Of a DNA stretch of 64,000 nt, positions 51,408 to 62,665 are shown in pieces. The notes beneath the pieces were generated by a model. The model did not search any database and was not told the origin of the DNA. It worked only from the letters and a program-made list of their open reading frames with translations. Within the stretch, counting starts at the first letter, position 1. Each line of letters opens with the position of its first letter. The stretch covers positions 62,001 to 126,000 of the forward strand of contig JAEUWY010000021.1 of NCBI GenBank assembly GCA_022059125.1, read 5' to 3'. Position numbers and translations under genes: made by a program. The stretch is from Corynespora cassiicola (lineage: Eukaryota > Ascomycota > Dothideomycetes > Pleosporales > Corynesporascaceae).

Positions 51408-51764
51408 TTAGGTCCTCTTCATATCCCAAATCACGTAGCTCTGCTCCTCCCCCAGGTCGATGAAAAGCAGTGAGAGGTGCACCACCTCAACATCCTTGAC
51501 GAACCTTACGCTTGCCTCCAGGTAACCGTACCTGAACGGCTTCAAAACCTCATGATACTTGCAAATCGCGGCATATGAATGGGGATAATGCGGATCGCTG
51601 GTATTAAATACAGTGATCAGCTATTCCACGACCTCCATGGTGTGTGTAAAAAGCCTCCGACTCTCTGCCATGCGTTTTGGATGACTGTATGGCATCCAAA
51701 TTCGTCTATGAGGTTTTCTATCACTTGTTTGTGAGCCTTGGTAATCTTCTAAACACTTGAAGCG
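51408..51764 (-). pseudogene. Gene relic with an in-frame TAG
   Basis: On the minus strand one frame reads from 51764 to a TAA at 51408-51410, interrupted only by TAG at 51621-51623. It has convincing protein character: CLEDYQGSQTSDRKPHRRIW, MAESRRLFTHTMEVVE, then after the stop LITVFNTSDPHYPHSYAAIC, FRYGYLEASVRFVKDVEVVH and LLFIDLGEEQSYVIWDMKRT. Neither half starts at an obvious gene start; the internal ATG at 51671 lies before the stop. I do not know the family. It may be the 3' end of a degraded gene. Confidence 0.35.
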
Positions 51765-52930
51765 TCAAGGACGTTTGAATATTTTGCTGTACGTTCCTGA
51801 TCTAAAGAGGCGCAATGAAGGATTTGGTAGTTTGTTGTTTGGCAATGCGTGTTCAGTGATATTCAAACGAAAGATATTCCGTCAAATAGGTATCAAAACA
51901 ATCAAGTGGTTCCCAATAATTTTGCTCGTGGAATATCGCTCCGGCCATGTCCGTGAATAGGTAGGTATGCTTCGAGACATATCATGTGGCCAGGTATTCA
52001 CTCTGGGTCTTGAGTCCTCTATACCCCGACATGTTTCCTCCATTATCTCTCTTCCAGATTCAGAAGTCTTCATATGACCGTGGGGAGGCATTTTGGAAAG
52101 TATTTTTTTTTAGTGATGTGACTTCAAGTTAACATCTATTTGGGGGCGACATGGCACACTATATATGTGAGAAGCGAATTGTGGGAAAGAGTCCATAACG
52201 GCCGCACTCAACTATTCAAGAAAACTACGATATGATTGAGTTTTTTTTGGCATTCAGTACCCGTCTTGCGGCATAGCGACTGTCACAGTGCTAGCGTCGT
52301 TATGTCGAAGCTTTGACCACCTGAGTATTACTTTAATTTTGAGCTCAGTATTGCGGCACAAACCACCAGAAACGACGTCCATGAAGATGGTACCGTGTCT
52401 CCTGTGGCTTGAATATTGTGAAAGATGATCATAGAACGGTGAAAGTGATGGCGGAAAGAAGGGCATGAATCCCCCCTTTGTTCGCACAGACTCATGGCGA
52501 CATGGAAACATCGCTTGAGATGCGAGGTCGATGTTACAAGCAGAGATTCAGCATTGTGAGCAGCATGGAAAACATTAAATTCTAGTCTTGTGATACACAT
52601 AATATGAGCGATTTGCCATCCAGTGGCGACAACCGCAGACCTCATGAACATAAAATGCTGTACTCGACCTGACCCATTGTAAAAGTGACCCAGAAAAAGA
52701 CCCAGCGGGGAATATACGACCGTGGAGAATCCAAAGCAACCAAACCGTTCCCAAGTCCCACCGAGCCAGACTTCGCCCTACCTGATCTGCCATCAGTGGA
52801 CCCAGCAAGAAAAATGAAAACAGAAAAAGCGACGACGGCCAGAAATTCTGTTGGCTGTCAGACAAACCCCAACACCCCTCTACCCAAAGCAAACGCATCG
52901 ACCCAACCAACCACAGACCAGGACGGCCCA
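51765..52930. other. Intergenic, nothing recognised
   Basis: Overlapping open frames on both strands up to 201 codons overlap the 3' end of the 52931 gene and look like shadows. Confidence 0.45.
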
Positions 52931-53647
52931 TCATGACTGCTTCTCGGGCGAAACCAGCCTGATAATCGCCGGATCCCGCGTAAACTGCGTGGGGCTGAGC
53001 TGCAACGGCGGCATCGCCTCCCCCGCCGCGGGGACGGCAATCTTCTTCACCGACGACGCAGCCGACGGCGGGATATACGTCGCGCTCGACGCCCGACTCG
53101 GCACCAGCGTCAGCGTCGTCGCATTGCTCGCCTTCCTGCCATGTCCCATCATCTGCCCCTGTTGTTGGTGTTGCTGCCACGGCGCCGAAACCACCCTCCC
53201 ACCACCACCACCACCACTACCCCCCCTCGCCACAAACTTCCTCCTCATCCACCCTGCGCCCTTCTCCAGCACGCCGACCTTGAGCTTCAGCTCGGCGGCC
53301 ACATCGTCGTATGCGGGAGGCACGTCGGTCATTACAATCTTGGCGCGGAAGTCGGTCGGGATGCTGCCGTCGTCGCACCAGTCGCGGGCGCAGTGCATGG
53401 CCACGTCTATGCCGCCGGTAGCGGCCACGTCATCGCAGACGCGCTGCCAGATGTGACGCGGGGCTTTGGCGCTGAAGGAGAAGGCGCTCGCTTTGCGCTT
53501 TGCGCTGACGTGCACGAGGGTTTTGTCTGAGGCGGTTTGGTAGGTGAATTGGAGGCGGAGCTCTTCGGGGAGGTCGGAGGTGTCGGCCAGGTCGTGGAGG
53601 GCGGCAAGGACGGCCTGGTCGAGGTGCATGCAGATGTTGGATGACAT
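52931..53647 (-). CDS. Hypothetical protein, 238 aa
   Basis: The ATG at 53647 (MSSNICMHLDQAVLAALHDL) begins the well-behaved part; the frame is open another 84 codons upstream without an ATG in a good context. Residues 1-130 look like a folded alpha/beta domain (ADTSDLPEELRLQFTYQTAS, SAKAPRHIWQRVCDDVAA, IPTDFRAKIVMTDVPPAYDD). After that come a Gly6 run, a Gln-rich patch and a Ser/Ala tail. No signal peptide or membrane segment. Not recognised. Confidence 0.65.
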   Translation of the reverse strand: MSSNICMHLDQAVLAALHDLADTSDLPEELRLQFTYQTASDKTLVHVSAKRKASAFSFSAKAPRHIWQRVCDDVAATGGIDVAMHCARDWCDDGSIPTDFRAKIVMTDVPPAYDDVAAELKLKVGVLEKGAGWMRRKFVARGGSGGGGGGRVVSAPWQQHQQQGQMMGHGRKASNATTLTLVPSRASSATYIPPSAASSVKKIAVPAAGEAMPPLQLSPTQFTRDPAIIRLVSPEKQS

Positions 53648-54434
53648 GTTCTTTTTTCTTCCTTTTGTGCAGGCTGGGTGTATGTGTGGATACAAAGGAA
53701 TGTGAGTGTGGTGTCGTTGGAGGACGAGACGAGAGATGCGGCAAAGAATGTCTGTCTCCTGAAACTTGAGCGTTAGCGGGAACCCGAGCTTTTTACGCAG
53801 CTGTCGGAACCTACCGATATTGTGGGCACGCAAGCAAGATGCCTGGGGAAATTGTGGAGGGATGATATTTTTTTTATCTATTGGGTGGTTTGGCTGCAAA
53901 TTGTCATCATCGGGTTGGGGGAGGAGATCCGAGGAATTGTGGTCTGATTAAGTAGAGGCGGGCGAGCAAAATTGTACTCCTATCTGGACCTAAAGCTTGT
54001 ATGCTGAGAGATGGCGACGGTAGAAACGCCATCTAGTGTGCGAGCTATAGTCGATGTGGGAGCCGTTCCTCAGGGGGGCGACTTTAGAGTTCGGTACCTG
54101 TCCGTGCTCGTGGAGTTGAAGATGCTACCAGCTAATCCTGGGCCGTTTCCTCGGGAAGGATCGCATACAAACGATCCGATGTATCCTTGATCATAACGCG
54201 CTCTCTATGTTCGACTTTTCCCGTGTTCCTGCGCTGCATGGTGCTGCAGAGCGACTGCGACAGGCATTGCGACGACTAAAGAAGCAATGTTAGATCGACA
54301 CTGGCCTCGCGCTAGGAAACGATCGTCGGCTAATCAGGGGCACGCGGGCTGGGGGTCAACTCATGCTACGGGCAGACATGTCTGATTGCTTGAAAGGGCG
54401 ATCTGGAACCTTGGCGGGTCCTGTCACCTGTGTT
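53648..54434. other. Intergenic, nothing recognised
   Basis: Promoter of the 52931-53647 gene and 3' flank of the SDR gene. Confidence 0.5.
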
Positions 54435-55452
54435 TTATACCCTGGCCTTCGGCAACGTGTATCCTCCCATGTCGTCAAAGAACTTTCCACCCTCGGCCAT
54501 GATGTTTGCAATGTCCTCACCCAACCATTCCCTCGTCAGCGCCGTCCGGGCTGTTTCGACCTCTCTCGCCACCTTTCCGGCCACCTTTCCGGGATCAGCG
54601 GGTTGCGGGCATGAACAGGGACACCGACTCACCATTATGCTGTGGCCCTTCCTCTCAGGACTCATGCTCGTGGCGATGATCGCGTCCGCCACGTCCTCGA
54701 CGGTATTGGCAGGCAGCCCCCTTTCGTTCCACTTGTCCGAGTATCCCGTCGTGATGTGTGTGGGTGTGAAGAATGGGGCTACAACATTGACTCGCACGCC
54801 GAGTTGATTGGCCACGCGCTGTGACGAGCGAGCCAATCCGACTACACCATGCTTTGAAGAGATGTAGGAAACCACACCGGTGCCACCAAAATAGCCGGAG
54901 GTCGACGCTACGAGGAGGATGGAGCCGCGGGAGCCTGAAGCGTCGGGGGCGTTTGACTTCATCGAGTGCATCGCTAGCCGAACCGCTGCAATTGGTTGTT
55001 AGAGCAAAGGGGGGACACGTCCCGTGAGAGTGAGGCTTACTATTCATAGTGCCCTTCAAGTTGACGTCGAGAACGCGATAGGCTTCGGTAGGCTCCTTCA
55101 GCCCACCACTTTCGTCCTCCTCGAAATCATAAAAGCCTTTGCTTTCCATCAGGCCCGCATTCGCAATGACGACATCCACCTGCCCAAATGCTTCCTTGGT
55201 CTTCCTGAACAGCGCCTGCATGTCTTTCCAATCCGCAATGTTGGCCGGCACGAACATGGCGCGGGAAGAGTCGCCTAATGTTCGGATAAGGTTCTCTGCT
55301 GTTTCTTTTGCGTACGGCAAATCGGCAATCACGACATTGCAGTTGTGTGAGTAAAAGGACTTGATGGTCTGCGCCCCAATGCCACCGGCACCGCCCGTGA
55401 CAATGACGGTCTTGGGCTTGCCATCTGCGCGCTTGTAATCGTACTCGCTCAT
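54435..55452 (-). CDS. Short-chain dehydrogenase/reductase
   Basis: Three exons on the minus strand: 55452-55041, 54985-54633 and 54584-54435 (introns of 55 and 48 nt). The second intron is a multiple of three without stops, so it can be overlooked; it has GTGAGT and a CGCTGAT branch. 304 residues. The TGGAGGIG cofactor loop, acidic AD in NVVIADLPY (NAD preference), IANAGLM and the active-site SYISSKHG (YxxxK) define a classical SDR. Residues DEEDESGG-like and KGTMNTVRLAMHS mark the first junction. The family resembles fungal 15-hydroxyprostaglandin-dehydrogenase-like SDRs. Substrate unknown. Confidence 0.88.
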
Positions 55453-55880
55453 GTTTTCGAGGTCAGCCTTGTATTATGATCGGTTCTGTATGGATTTGGA
55501 TGAACAGAAATGCTTCAAGTAAATGTAAGTTGGCTGGGGACTGCGAGGTAATAAGGTCTCAAGTCTTGGCACCAGTTTTCGGGTTTCCATAGAGCACCTC
55601 CCCGGCAGAAGGGGCGAACATACATCCCACTACCCTTTAATAGCATGTAGTAGCGCGCGATCGTCATGGGGAGCAGTTGCAGTCGGGGAGCGTTCCCTGC
55701 CTCCGATGGTGGGGTAGTAGTCCTTACCCCGCTTGCCATCCTTCTCCCAAGACCTATTCCGACAACCAGCAGCCATTCCGGCATCGAGTCCCGATTTCCG
55801 AAAATCATGTGCAACACCGTTTATCATGAGCCGTTGGTTCCTGTCTGCGATGCAGCCCTTTCACCTCTGAACCATACGGC
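55453..55880. other. Intergenic, divergent promoter
   Basis: Lies between the SDR and the AhpD-like gene, which are divergently transcribed. No further gene. Confidence 0.5.
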
Positions 55881-56825
55881 ATGGCGAACAACGAGCTCCC
55901 CATCCCTCGCGATCCTACCGACGACGAGGCGCTTGCCCTCTTCAAAACGATTGAAGCAAAGTTCCCATCCAAGACGCTCGGGAACGACAAATGGTACATT
56001 TTGCTTGTATGTTGATTCTGAACTATATTACCATGCTACATGCAGTAACCATCCCAATAGTATGCGGCCATGGTGGCTGGCGGCCAGCCCAGCTTCGCTC
56101 CGTTGCTCTACAAAGAGCTCATCAAACGCCCCGAGCACCAGTCACCTGACCAAAGAAAAGCGCTGATGCGGCGCATTCGTGAGACCATGATGAAGCTCGT
56201 CTGCATAGCAGGCGTGTGTAAGCCTCTCGAAGCCATCTTCGACATTGATGCCGTCACGGCTCCGGAAGATAAGGACTATTCATTCTCAAGGTATATCCCC
56301 AAAACCCTTCCATTAACGATCACAATGCGCTTACAATTGACGAAGAGAAGGCTGGCAATGCGATGAAGCAAATCGAAAGCGAGGTTTCACGTGGCAAGAC
56401 CGTATCTACAAGCACAATCAGGCTAATATCGACAATGTCTTGTCGTCGCAAAAGGACTTTGGTGGGCTCCTTATTCGCCCAGCATGGACACCATTACTGA
56501 TGTGTTGTAGATTGGCTGAGTAAGAACATCACCTATGGCCTCTACCTCTCCGACCACAGCATCCTCAACGATGTCGAAACCGAAATCAGCGTTCTCGCAG
56601 GCATCATGATACAGAATCTCCCTCGGGAGACGGGCTGGCATCTCCGAGGCACCCGAAGAATCGGCGTGAGCAAAGAGGACACCGAGACCCTGCAACAATG
56701 CGTAGGCATGTCCCCCTGACCAACCCTCGGATGCTAAACCCACGCAGATCGAAACCATTGCCGCATTCTGCGGCCTCTTGCTGCACAAAATCCCCCGCGT
56801 CGCCGACATCGAGCACCAAGTCTAG
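55881..56825 (+). CDS. AhpD-like / carboxymuconolactone-decarboxylase-family protein
   Basis: Five exons: 55881-56006, 56061-56290, 56346-56461, 56511-56701 and 56748-56825 (introns of 54, 55, 49 and 46 nt), 246 residues. The model is fixed by family sequence across every junction: NDKWYILLYAAMVAGGQPS, DYSFSREGWQCDEANRKRG, SSQKDFDWLSKNITYGLYLS and LQQCIETIAAFCGLLLHKIP. The block RKRGFTWQDRIYKHNQANID and SDHSILNDVETEISVLAGIM are typical of a fungal AhpD-like group. The CxxC redox pair of true AhpD is absent, so a peroxidase function is doubtful. The gene lies between a divergent SDR and an MFS transporter. Confidence 0.85.
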
Positions 56826-57442
56826 CTGTCATCGCCCGCAACGATCCCCCAACCTTCCCTCCACCCGGGCACCCACACTCTAGCCTCCTTAGCCATAGAC
56901 AATGCAAGCAAAAAAGTTTCTCCCCAAGTCGTCGCAATCTTCCCTTGGTACCGCAAGACCCTCTTCAACCCAGCCCAGCCCAGCCCAAGCCAAGCCCTGC
57001 ACGTCGCATCGAGCTCGCGAGCCCATTCCCCTCTCCTCTAGCCCAGCCCCGACTAGAGCCGCCCTAGGCCAGCCCGCGCACCGCGCCTTGGGAAAACATG
57101 GCCCGGCGAGTGCGGGGCCCCCCCTCGAAATCCGAGGCGTCGGTCCGATACGCACTACCCCGTGGGGAATTCGATGGTCGGTCGCCCAGTGCCAGGTTGC
57201 TGGCCGGTCGAGACGAGCTGTGTGCGGTTATTGGAGAGAGTTAGCGACGGGTGATGGGCGATGGGTTATTTAATGGGCGTCGAAGGGGGGGATGAGGTTG
57301 GGATGAGTTCGGTGCGAAGAGGTGCAAGTTTGTTCCATTGCATTGCATTACTTTTATTTATTTTTCCTTCTGGAAATTCCCCAGTCACGAAACTTTACCG
57401 CGAATCGACGGGCGCCTTTTTTTTTTTGGTCGGCCGACGAAG
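56826..57442. other. Intergenic, promoter of MFS gene
   Basis: A (CCCAG)-type imperfect repeat occurs near 56969-56990 and a T run near 57417-57428, just upstream of the MFS start codon. No gene seen. Confidence 0.5.
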
Positions 57443-59134
57443 ATGAGCACGCTCAAGGAGGACTCGCACGAGATGTCGTGGACGGACAAGGTAGACAAGA
57501 TTGAGGCGGTCGATACGCCGAGGGAGGATGGCGAGTTTGTCGAGGGGTCGGATGAGGAGAAGAAGCTCGTGCGCAAGGTGGATTTGTTTCTCATGCCGAC
57601 GATTTGGGTGCTCTACTGCTTCAGCTACATGGTATGTCTTGGTCGAGAAAGCAGCGTCGATAACCTGAGCTGATACTTGGGGCTTCGCAGGACAGGACAA
57701 ACATTGGCAATGCGAGAGTCGCGGGCATGGATGTCGATTTGGGGCTCACGTCCAATCAGTACTTTTTGGCCATCGTTGTTTTCCTCATCGGATACGTGCT
57801 TGCTGAGGTTCCATCAAAGTAAGACGGGCGTTTTTGACACCTACACGGCACTGGCTAATGCGTTGCAGCATGATATTGTCTCGCGCTCGCCCTAGCCTCT
57901 ACGTCCCCTTCCTCATGTTTCTGTGGGGGACAGTCGCAGCGCTCATGGCGCTCGTCCAGACCCCCGCCCAGCTGCTGGGTGTGCGATTCCTTCTGGGGGT
58001 CATGGAGGCCGGATTCTCGCCTGCCATTCTGTTCATCATTAGCACGTGGTACCGGAAGCACGAGCAGTCGAAGCGATTCATGGCCTTTTTGTCTGCTGGC
58101 ATTCTGTCTGGTGCGTTTGGTGGAATCATCGCTGGGGCTATTGTTGCGCGGCTCGAGGGAGCACATGGTATCGCAGGCTGGAGATGGTACGTGGTGAAGT
58201 CCATCTCCGAATCGTGATGTACTGACCAGTCGGAGGCTCTTCATCGTCGAGGGTGTCGCCACAGTGGGCGTTTCGTTCATCGCACCCTTCTTTTTGCTCG
58301 ACTATCCAGCGACTACCAAGCGTCTGACTCGTCGCCAGCGAGAGGTCGCGATTGCGCGTCTTCAAGCCGATGGCATTACCTCCTCGGGAGAAGGCGGCGA
58401 GATGGCCGAGGTATCGCACTGGAAGGCTTTCCTTGACGCCATTGGCAACTGGCGCCTATGGCTGCTCTGCGCCGGATACATGAGTATCATCGGATGCTAC
58501 AGTCTGAGCTACTTCAACCCAACCCTAGTCGCCGGGCTCGGATACTCGGGCGCAGAGGCACAATGTAAGTACCTGTCCCTTCACCCTCTGCTTACTTCCC
58601 ACCCCAGCATGCAGCTCGTCGGAACTCCACACCGCCCCAACGACCCCATCAGCTGACCACCCTCCCCACCCAGTCATGACCGTCCCCCTCTATGTAATCG
58701 CCTTCGCCGTCGCAGTCCCAACCTGCATCTTCGCCGACCGCATCCCCTCCTACCGCCCCATCCTCGCCCTCATCGCCCTCGTAATCGGCTCCCTCTTCTG
58801 CGCCCTCACCGCCGGCATCTACGCCTACATCCCGCGCTACGTCTTCCTCGTCTTCATCAACACGGCCATCTGGACGGCGAACCCGCTCGCGCTCTCGTTC
58901 GCGAGCGTCTCCATGGGCCCGCTGCATCCCGAGACGCGCGCCATTAGCCTCGCCCTGGTCAATGCGTTTGGCAACCTCGCGCAGATTTACGGGAGCTATC
59001 TGCTGCCGGCCGAGGATGCGCCCAAGTATTTGAAGGGGTTTGGGACGTATGCGGGGCTGTTGATGGTGGGGGCGGGGATTTATGGGAGTGCGTTCTTTTT
59101 GTTTAGGAGGTCGCCGTTCAAGGCGAGGGCTTGA
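57443..59134 (+). CDS. MFS anion:cation symporter (allantoate-permease-like)
   Basis: Five exons: 57443-57631, 57691-57818, 57869-58186, 58236-58564 and 58674-59134 (introns of 59, 50, 49 and 109 nt), 474 residues. The hallmark DRTNIGNARVAGM at the TM1-2 turn is assembled at the exon 1-2 junction (FSYM/DRTNIG). VRFLLGVMEAGFSPAILFII, GWRWLFIVEG (exon 3-4 junction) and FNPTLVAGLGYSG follow. This is the ACS/Dal5 group that takes up allantoate, vitamins or organic acids. The C-terminus ends in FRRSPFKARA. Substrate cannot be read. Confidence 0.9.
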
Positions 59135-59356
59135 GGGGTTGTTGACGTCGGGAGAGAAATGGAGAGCTCTGGCTGGAGATTTTGGGGTGGCTTTGGCTAG
59201 ACACTGGGTTACGGACATGAATTGTGTAGCTGGAAGTCATGGGTTTTGTCCTCGCATCTAGGTTGTCTCTGGAATTCATATATAATTTCACTACATCTTC
59301 TCCTCGACAGAGGAGAGCATTCTACAACTCCACCTAGCACATGGAAGATTTCCATG

Positions 59357-60493
59357 TCAATGAAGGAAAAGCCGTCTTTCAATTTCTTTGCCGTGAGACC
59401 CCTGGTCAAGACTACGCGGTGCTTGTGCCGAGCCAGCCTCTGGAGTGCTCCACTCTTCAATGTAGAACAGCATATGTGCGAGTCTTTCAGATGGGCCTTG
59501 CTTCCAGATCCGAACTTTGGTGATGAACCTTGTTCCAAGCTCCGGTTTGCGCTGGATGAGCAGATATCCAATGCCGATGCCATTGGGCGAGCCCATCAGG
59601 GCCTTGCCTTCGTCACTCTCCATGTCGAAGTCTATTCCAGGCCACAAATCTAGCGTCTTCTCTCTGTTCTTAAGTGCGCGCAATATTAGATCATGGCCAT
59701 CCTGGTTGATGACGTACAGCGAGAAGAAGTACTTGATATTCCTATTGCCAGGGCCTGCACCTTGCCAAGCCCCCCACATGATGTCTGAGGACGATCGGAG
59801 TTTTGGCAGATCCTCCTTTCTGGGGTGCTCATTTTCTGGAATCCTCCAGTAGTTCCTGGCGGCGCTCTCAGCGCTCACTCTGGAAATGGCGTAGATTGCG
59901 CCTTTAGGGTCGACCGCCAAGATGGCATGTGCGCCCGTGGAGGAATATGTGCGTTTGTCGACTTCATAGGTTTGCTCCCTGATCCCTCGCGGGTCGCCGT
60001 AGTCGTTCCTATGCCTAAAGATGTAGCAAAGCAACGTCCCGGGGTATGGGCTAGCTTGTTTGAATCGGTAGTCGAGTCCCAGCTGGTTGAGGGCTTCGCT
60101 GAACTCATCGATGGTGAAATCGCACCATTCTTCATCATAGCCGAAATCACGATAGTTCCACGTCTTCATATCCTCTGCAGAGATTCAGAATCATGTCTTG
60201 GAGGGGTATATTCTCACCAGCGCACGGAGAATATCACGCCAGTCGCTGTGCGCAGAGGCACGCTCGGGGACGAAGATCCTTGCTGCCTCTGCGTCGTCAA
60301 GAGTCATCGCATTCAGCATTTTCTCGCCCTTGCATCGAGCCTTGGCCCACAGCTCGTCATCAGCGGGTCCAGGCTGCCTAGCTTCCAGATGCAGCGAGCG
60401 GTTTCTCGCGACAGGATTCCACGGTATGAGAAGCTCACCAAAGGCGCCTGCCAGCAGAGCGAGGGCGATCAGCCGAAGAGTGGGCCGAAACAT
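59357..60493 (-). CDS. Secreted protein of unknown function, 363 aa
   Basis: Two exons: 60493-60218 and 60172-59357 with a 45-nt intron (GTGAGA...CAGAG). An alternative pair (GTGCGC...CAG, 51 nt) is also in frame and changes two residues at the junction. Residues 1-19 are a signal peptide (MFRPTLRLIALALLAGAFG). The N-terminal half has ARQPGPADDELWAKARCKG. The second exon starts MKTWNYRDFGYDEEWCDFTI and contains LLCYIFRHRNDYGDPRG, SSDIMWGAWQGAGPGNRNIK and GYLLIQRKPELGTRFITKVR. The spacing of Cys and Trp suggests an extracellular fold. Not recognised. The region upstream holds many overlapping shadow frames. Confidence 0.7.
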
Positions 60494-61514
60494 GATGCTC
60501 TTAGCAGTGGTGCGATGGAGTGGAAGTGTCTGTTGAACAGGGCTCCCGCCGCCTGGCTCTGCAGTGCCAGAGCCTGTACGGTGTGGGAAAGAGCATCCGT
60601 GCCTGTTTTGGGAAGCTGCATTCATGCATGGCAGAGGAAAGAGCATCGGGGCATGGCTTCCCGATAAACCAACGCCAGCAGCTGTGAGGTTGGCTGGGCA
60701 TCTGCGTAGCTCATCGTATCCCAAGGCGATGCAAGTACAATCAACTGAAGCGTTCCCGAATGCCGTCTCCGGCATGGGCCCAAAGTGCCGTTTCCAAGCT
60801 GCAAACTTGGCGGCATGCTCAGGCATACCGACTTCCCGGTTGCTTGCCCATCGCAGTTGTGTTTTCCTCCGACTTTTTCTGTCTTTTCTTCTGGGAGCCG
60901 CGTGTCACAGACGACTACTTCCATGTCCATTACACTGTGGAATGCAACAAGGCCGCGGTCTACCACAGAAACTGTACTAGCGATTTAGATTTCCTAATCA
61001 AGGTCAATTCTGCGAGTCCGGTTTTGCGCTAACATGCATCGCGTGGTGAGGTTAATTAGTTTGTTGAAACCATGATTCTGCTTTGACTCACTGCTTACTC
61101 ACCCAAACCATCGCAACCACAGTGTCATCCTGAAGGGCTATTGCAGCACCCCACGCAGCCCTGCGCATTGCCGAACCTCGAAAAAGCCACCACTAACCTT
61201 GTTAGTTCTGCTGAATTCGAGCCACGCAAAAGCTTGATCCTACAACGCCCAGCCCCGAGTTGGCGCCTTTCATTGGGGCTGAGTAAGCCCAGGCTCCGAT
61301 TGGCTCTCCCGCCATGACAAATTGCGAAGTAGGCGCAGCTACTACACATTCCAAATGTTTAGCCTAGGTCTTCTGTGGGCGGTGTTGTCTAGTCACTGTA
61401 ATGCTCCACTCCGTATCATCAGCCGCGAAAAGAGCGTGGCAGAGCATCAGGAGATGCCGTATATAAGGATGAGATCGTGACCGCCAGATGGCAATACAAC
61501 CAGCTTGAATAACT
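60494..61514. other. Intergenic, divergent promoter
   Basis: Between the secreted unknown and the peroxidase gene. TATATAAG at 61460-61467 belongs to the peroxidase. No further gene supported. Confidence 0.5.
61460..61467 (+). promoter_or_regulatory. TATA box of the peroxidase gene
   Basis: TATATAAG, 48 bases upstream of the ATG at 61515, implying a very short leader. Confidence 0.5.
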
Positions 61515-62517
61515 ATGAAGCCATCCACCATCTTCTTCCTCTTACCTTTTGCGCTTGCACACCCAAACGGAGGCTTTTCGCACCTCCCCTGGCACCCGCC
61601 CGTAGCAGGTGACGGTACATAGCCCCGACCGCTTCGTCTCCCCCATGCCTATACTCACCCAACTCCCCGCCAGTCCGCAGCCCCTGCCCCGGCCTCAACG
61701 TCCTCGCAAACCACAACATCCTCCCTCACGACGGGAAAAACATCACCGAGCCCGTCATCCGCAATGCCCTCAGCGCAGCCTACAACCTCGATCCAGCATT
61801 CAGCTCCCAGCTCTTCTTCCAAGCCCTGGCCACGGCCGACGATCCCAACGGCACGTCCTGGACCCTGGCCGACATCCGAAAACATGACATTATCGAGATT
61901 GACGGTAGTTTGAGGTAATGCCCCCCCTCTCGGGATTGGCCCCTTTTCCGTGGCGCACGTGGCAGTGATGGAAATGGCTAACACGCAAACCTTTCAGCCG
62001 CGCCGACGCCGCCCAAGGGGACAACTACAACTTCAACAGCACCCTCTGGGCCCAGGCCAAATCCTTTTGGCACGGCGACGCGCTCATCGCCGTCCAATCC
62101 GCCGCCGACGCGTCCTCTGCCCGCGTCAAGACGGCCAAGGAGACGAATCCCGACTTTGGAATCCCCGAGGAGCTGGTCTTCACCCGCACGGGGCCTTGGG
62201 GGTTGTTGATCTCCATTTTTGGGAATCAGCAGGAGGCGGCCGTGCAAAGGGAGAGGATCGAGATGGTTTTTGGTGAGTGACCCTGTCCGGATTGGGGGAG
62301 GAGTTGTGAGTGCGAGGCTAATGAGGATACTGTAGAGCAGGAGAAGCTGCCGTTGAATTTGGGGTGGAAGAGGAGTGGGGAGGTTTTGGATGCAGAGGGG
62401 GTTGGGCTTGTTGCGGGAATGGTTTTTGATGCTTCGACTATTCCCGAAATTCTTGCTGGGGACCGCGGTGCTGTGAAGAGGGGGGCTGAACCGCATGGGT
62501 TTACGCGTCACTTTTGA
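61515..62517 (+). CDS. Secreted heme-thiolate peroxidase (chloroperoxidase / short unspecific peroxygenase family)
   Basis: Four exons: 61515-61608, 61674-61914, 61998-62272 and 62336-62517 (introns of 65, 83 and 63 nt), 263 residues. The signal peptide is MKPSTIFFLLPFALAHP. The junction of exons 1 and 2 rebuilds VRSPCPGLNVLANHNILPHD, with the proximal heme-ligand Cys36 in the PCP motif. The length fits short UPOs. The metal/acid-base motif that should read EHDxS reads EIDGS (Glu106-Ile107-Asp108) before LSRADAAQGDN, so the usual His is replaced by Ile. TFNS-type NFNSTLW, FGIPEELVFTRTG and LAGMVFDASTIPE follow. Family members use H2O2 to halogenate or oxygenate. The divergent pocket may change the reaction. 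Confidence 0.9.
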
Positions 62518-62665
62518 GCAGGCCGTCGAGGGTGAAGTGGAAGTGTGGGATATTTACGGCGCAAAGTATGTACAAGAAAGAATGCTACCACACACTCGCT
62601 TCGAATAGATTCTTCTCTTTTCCTCGTATGGCGAGCCTTGTTGTCCAAATTTCTCATCCAGTCGT

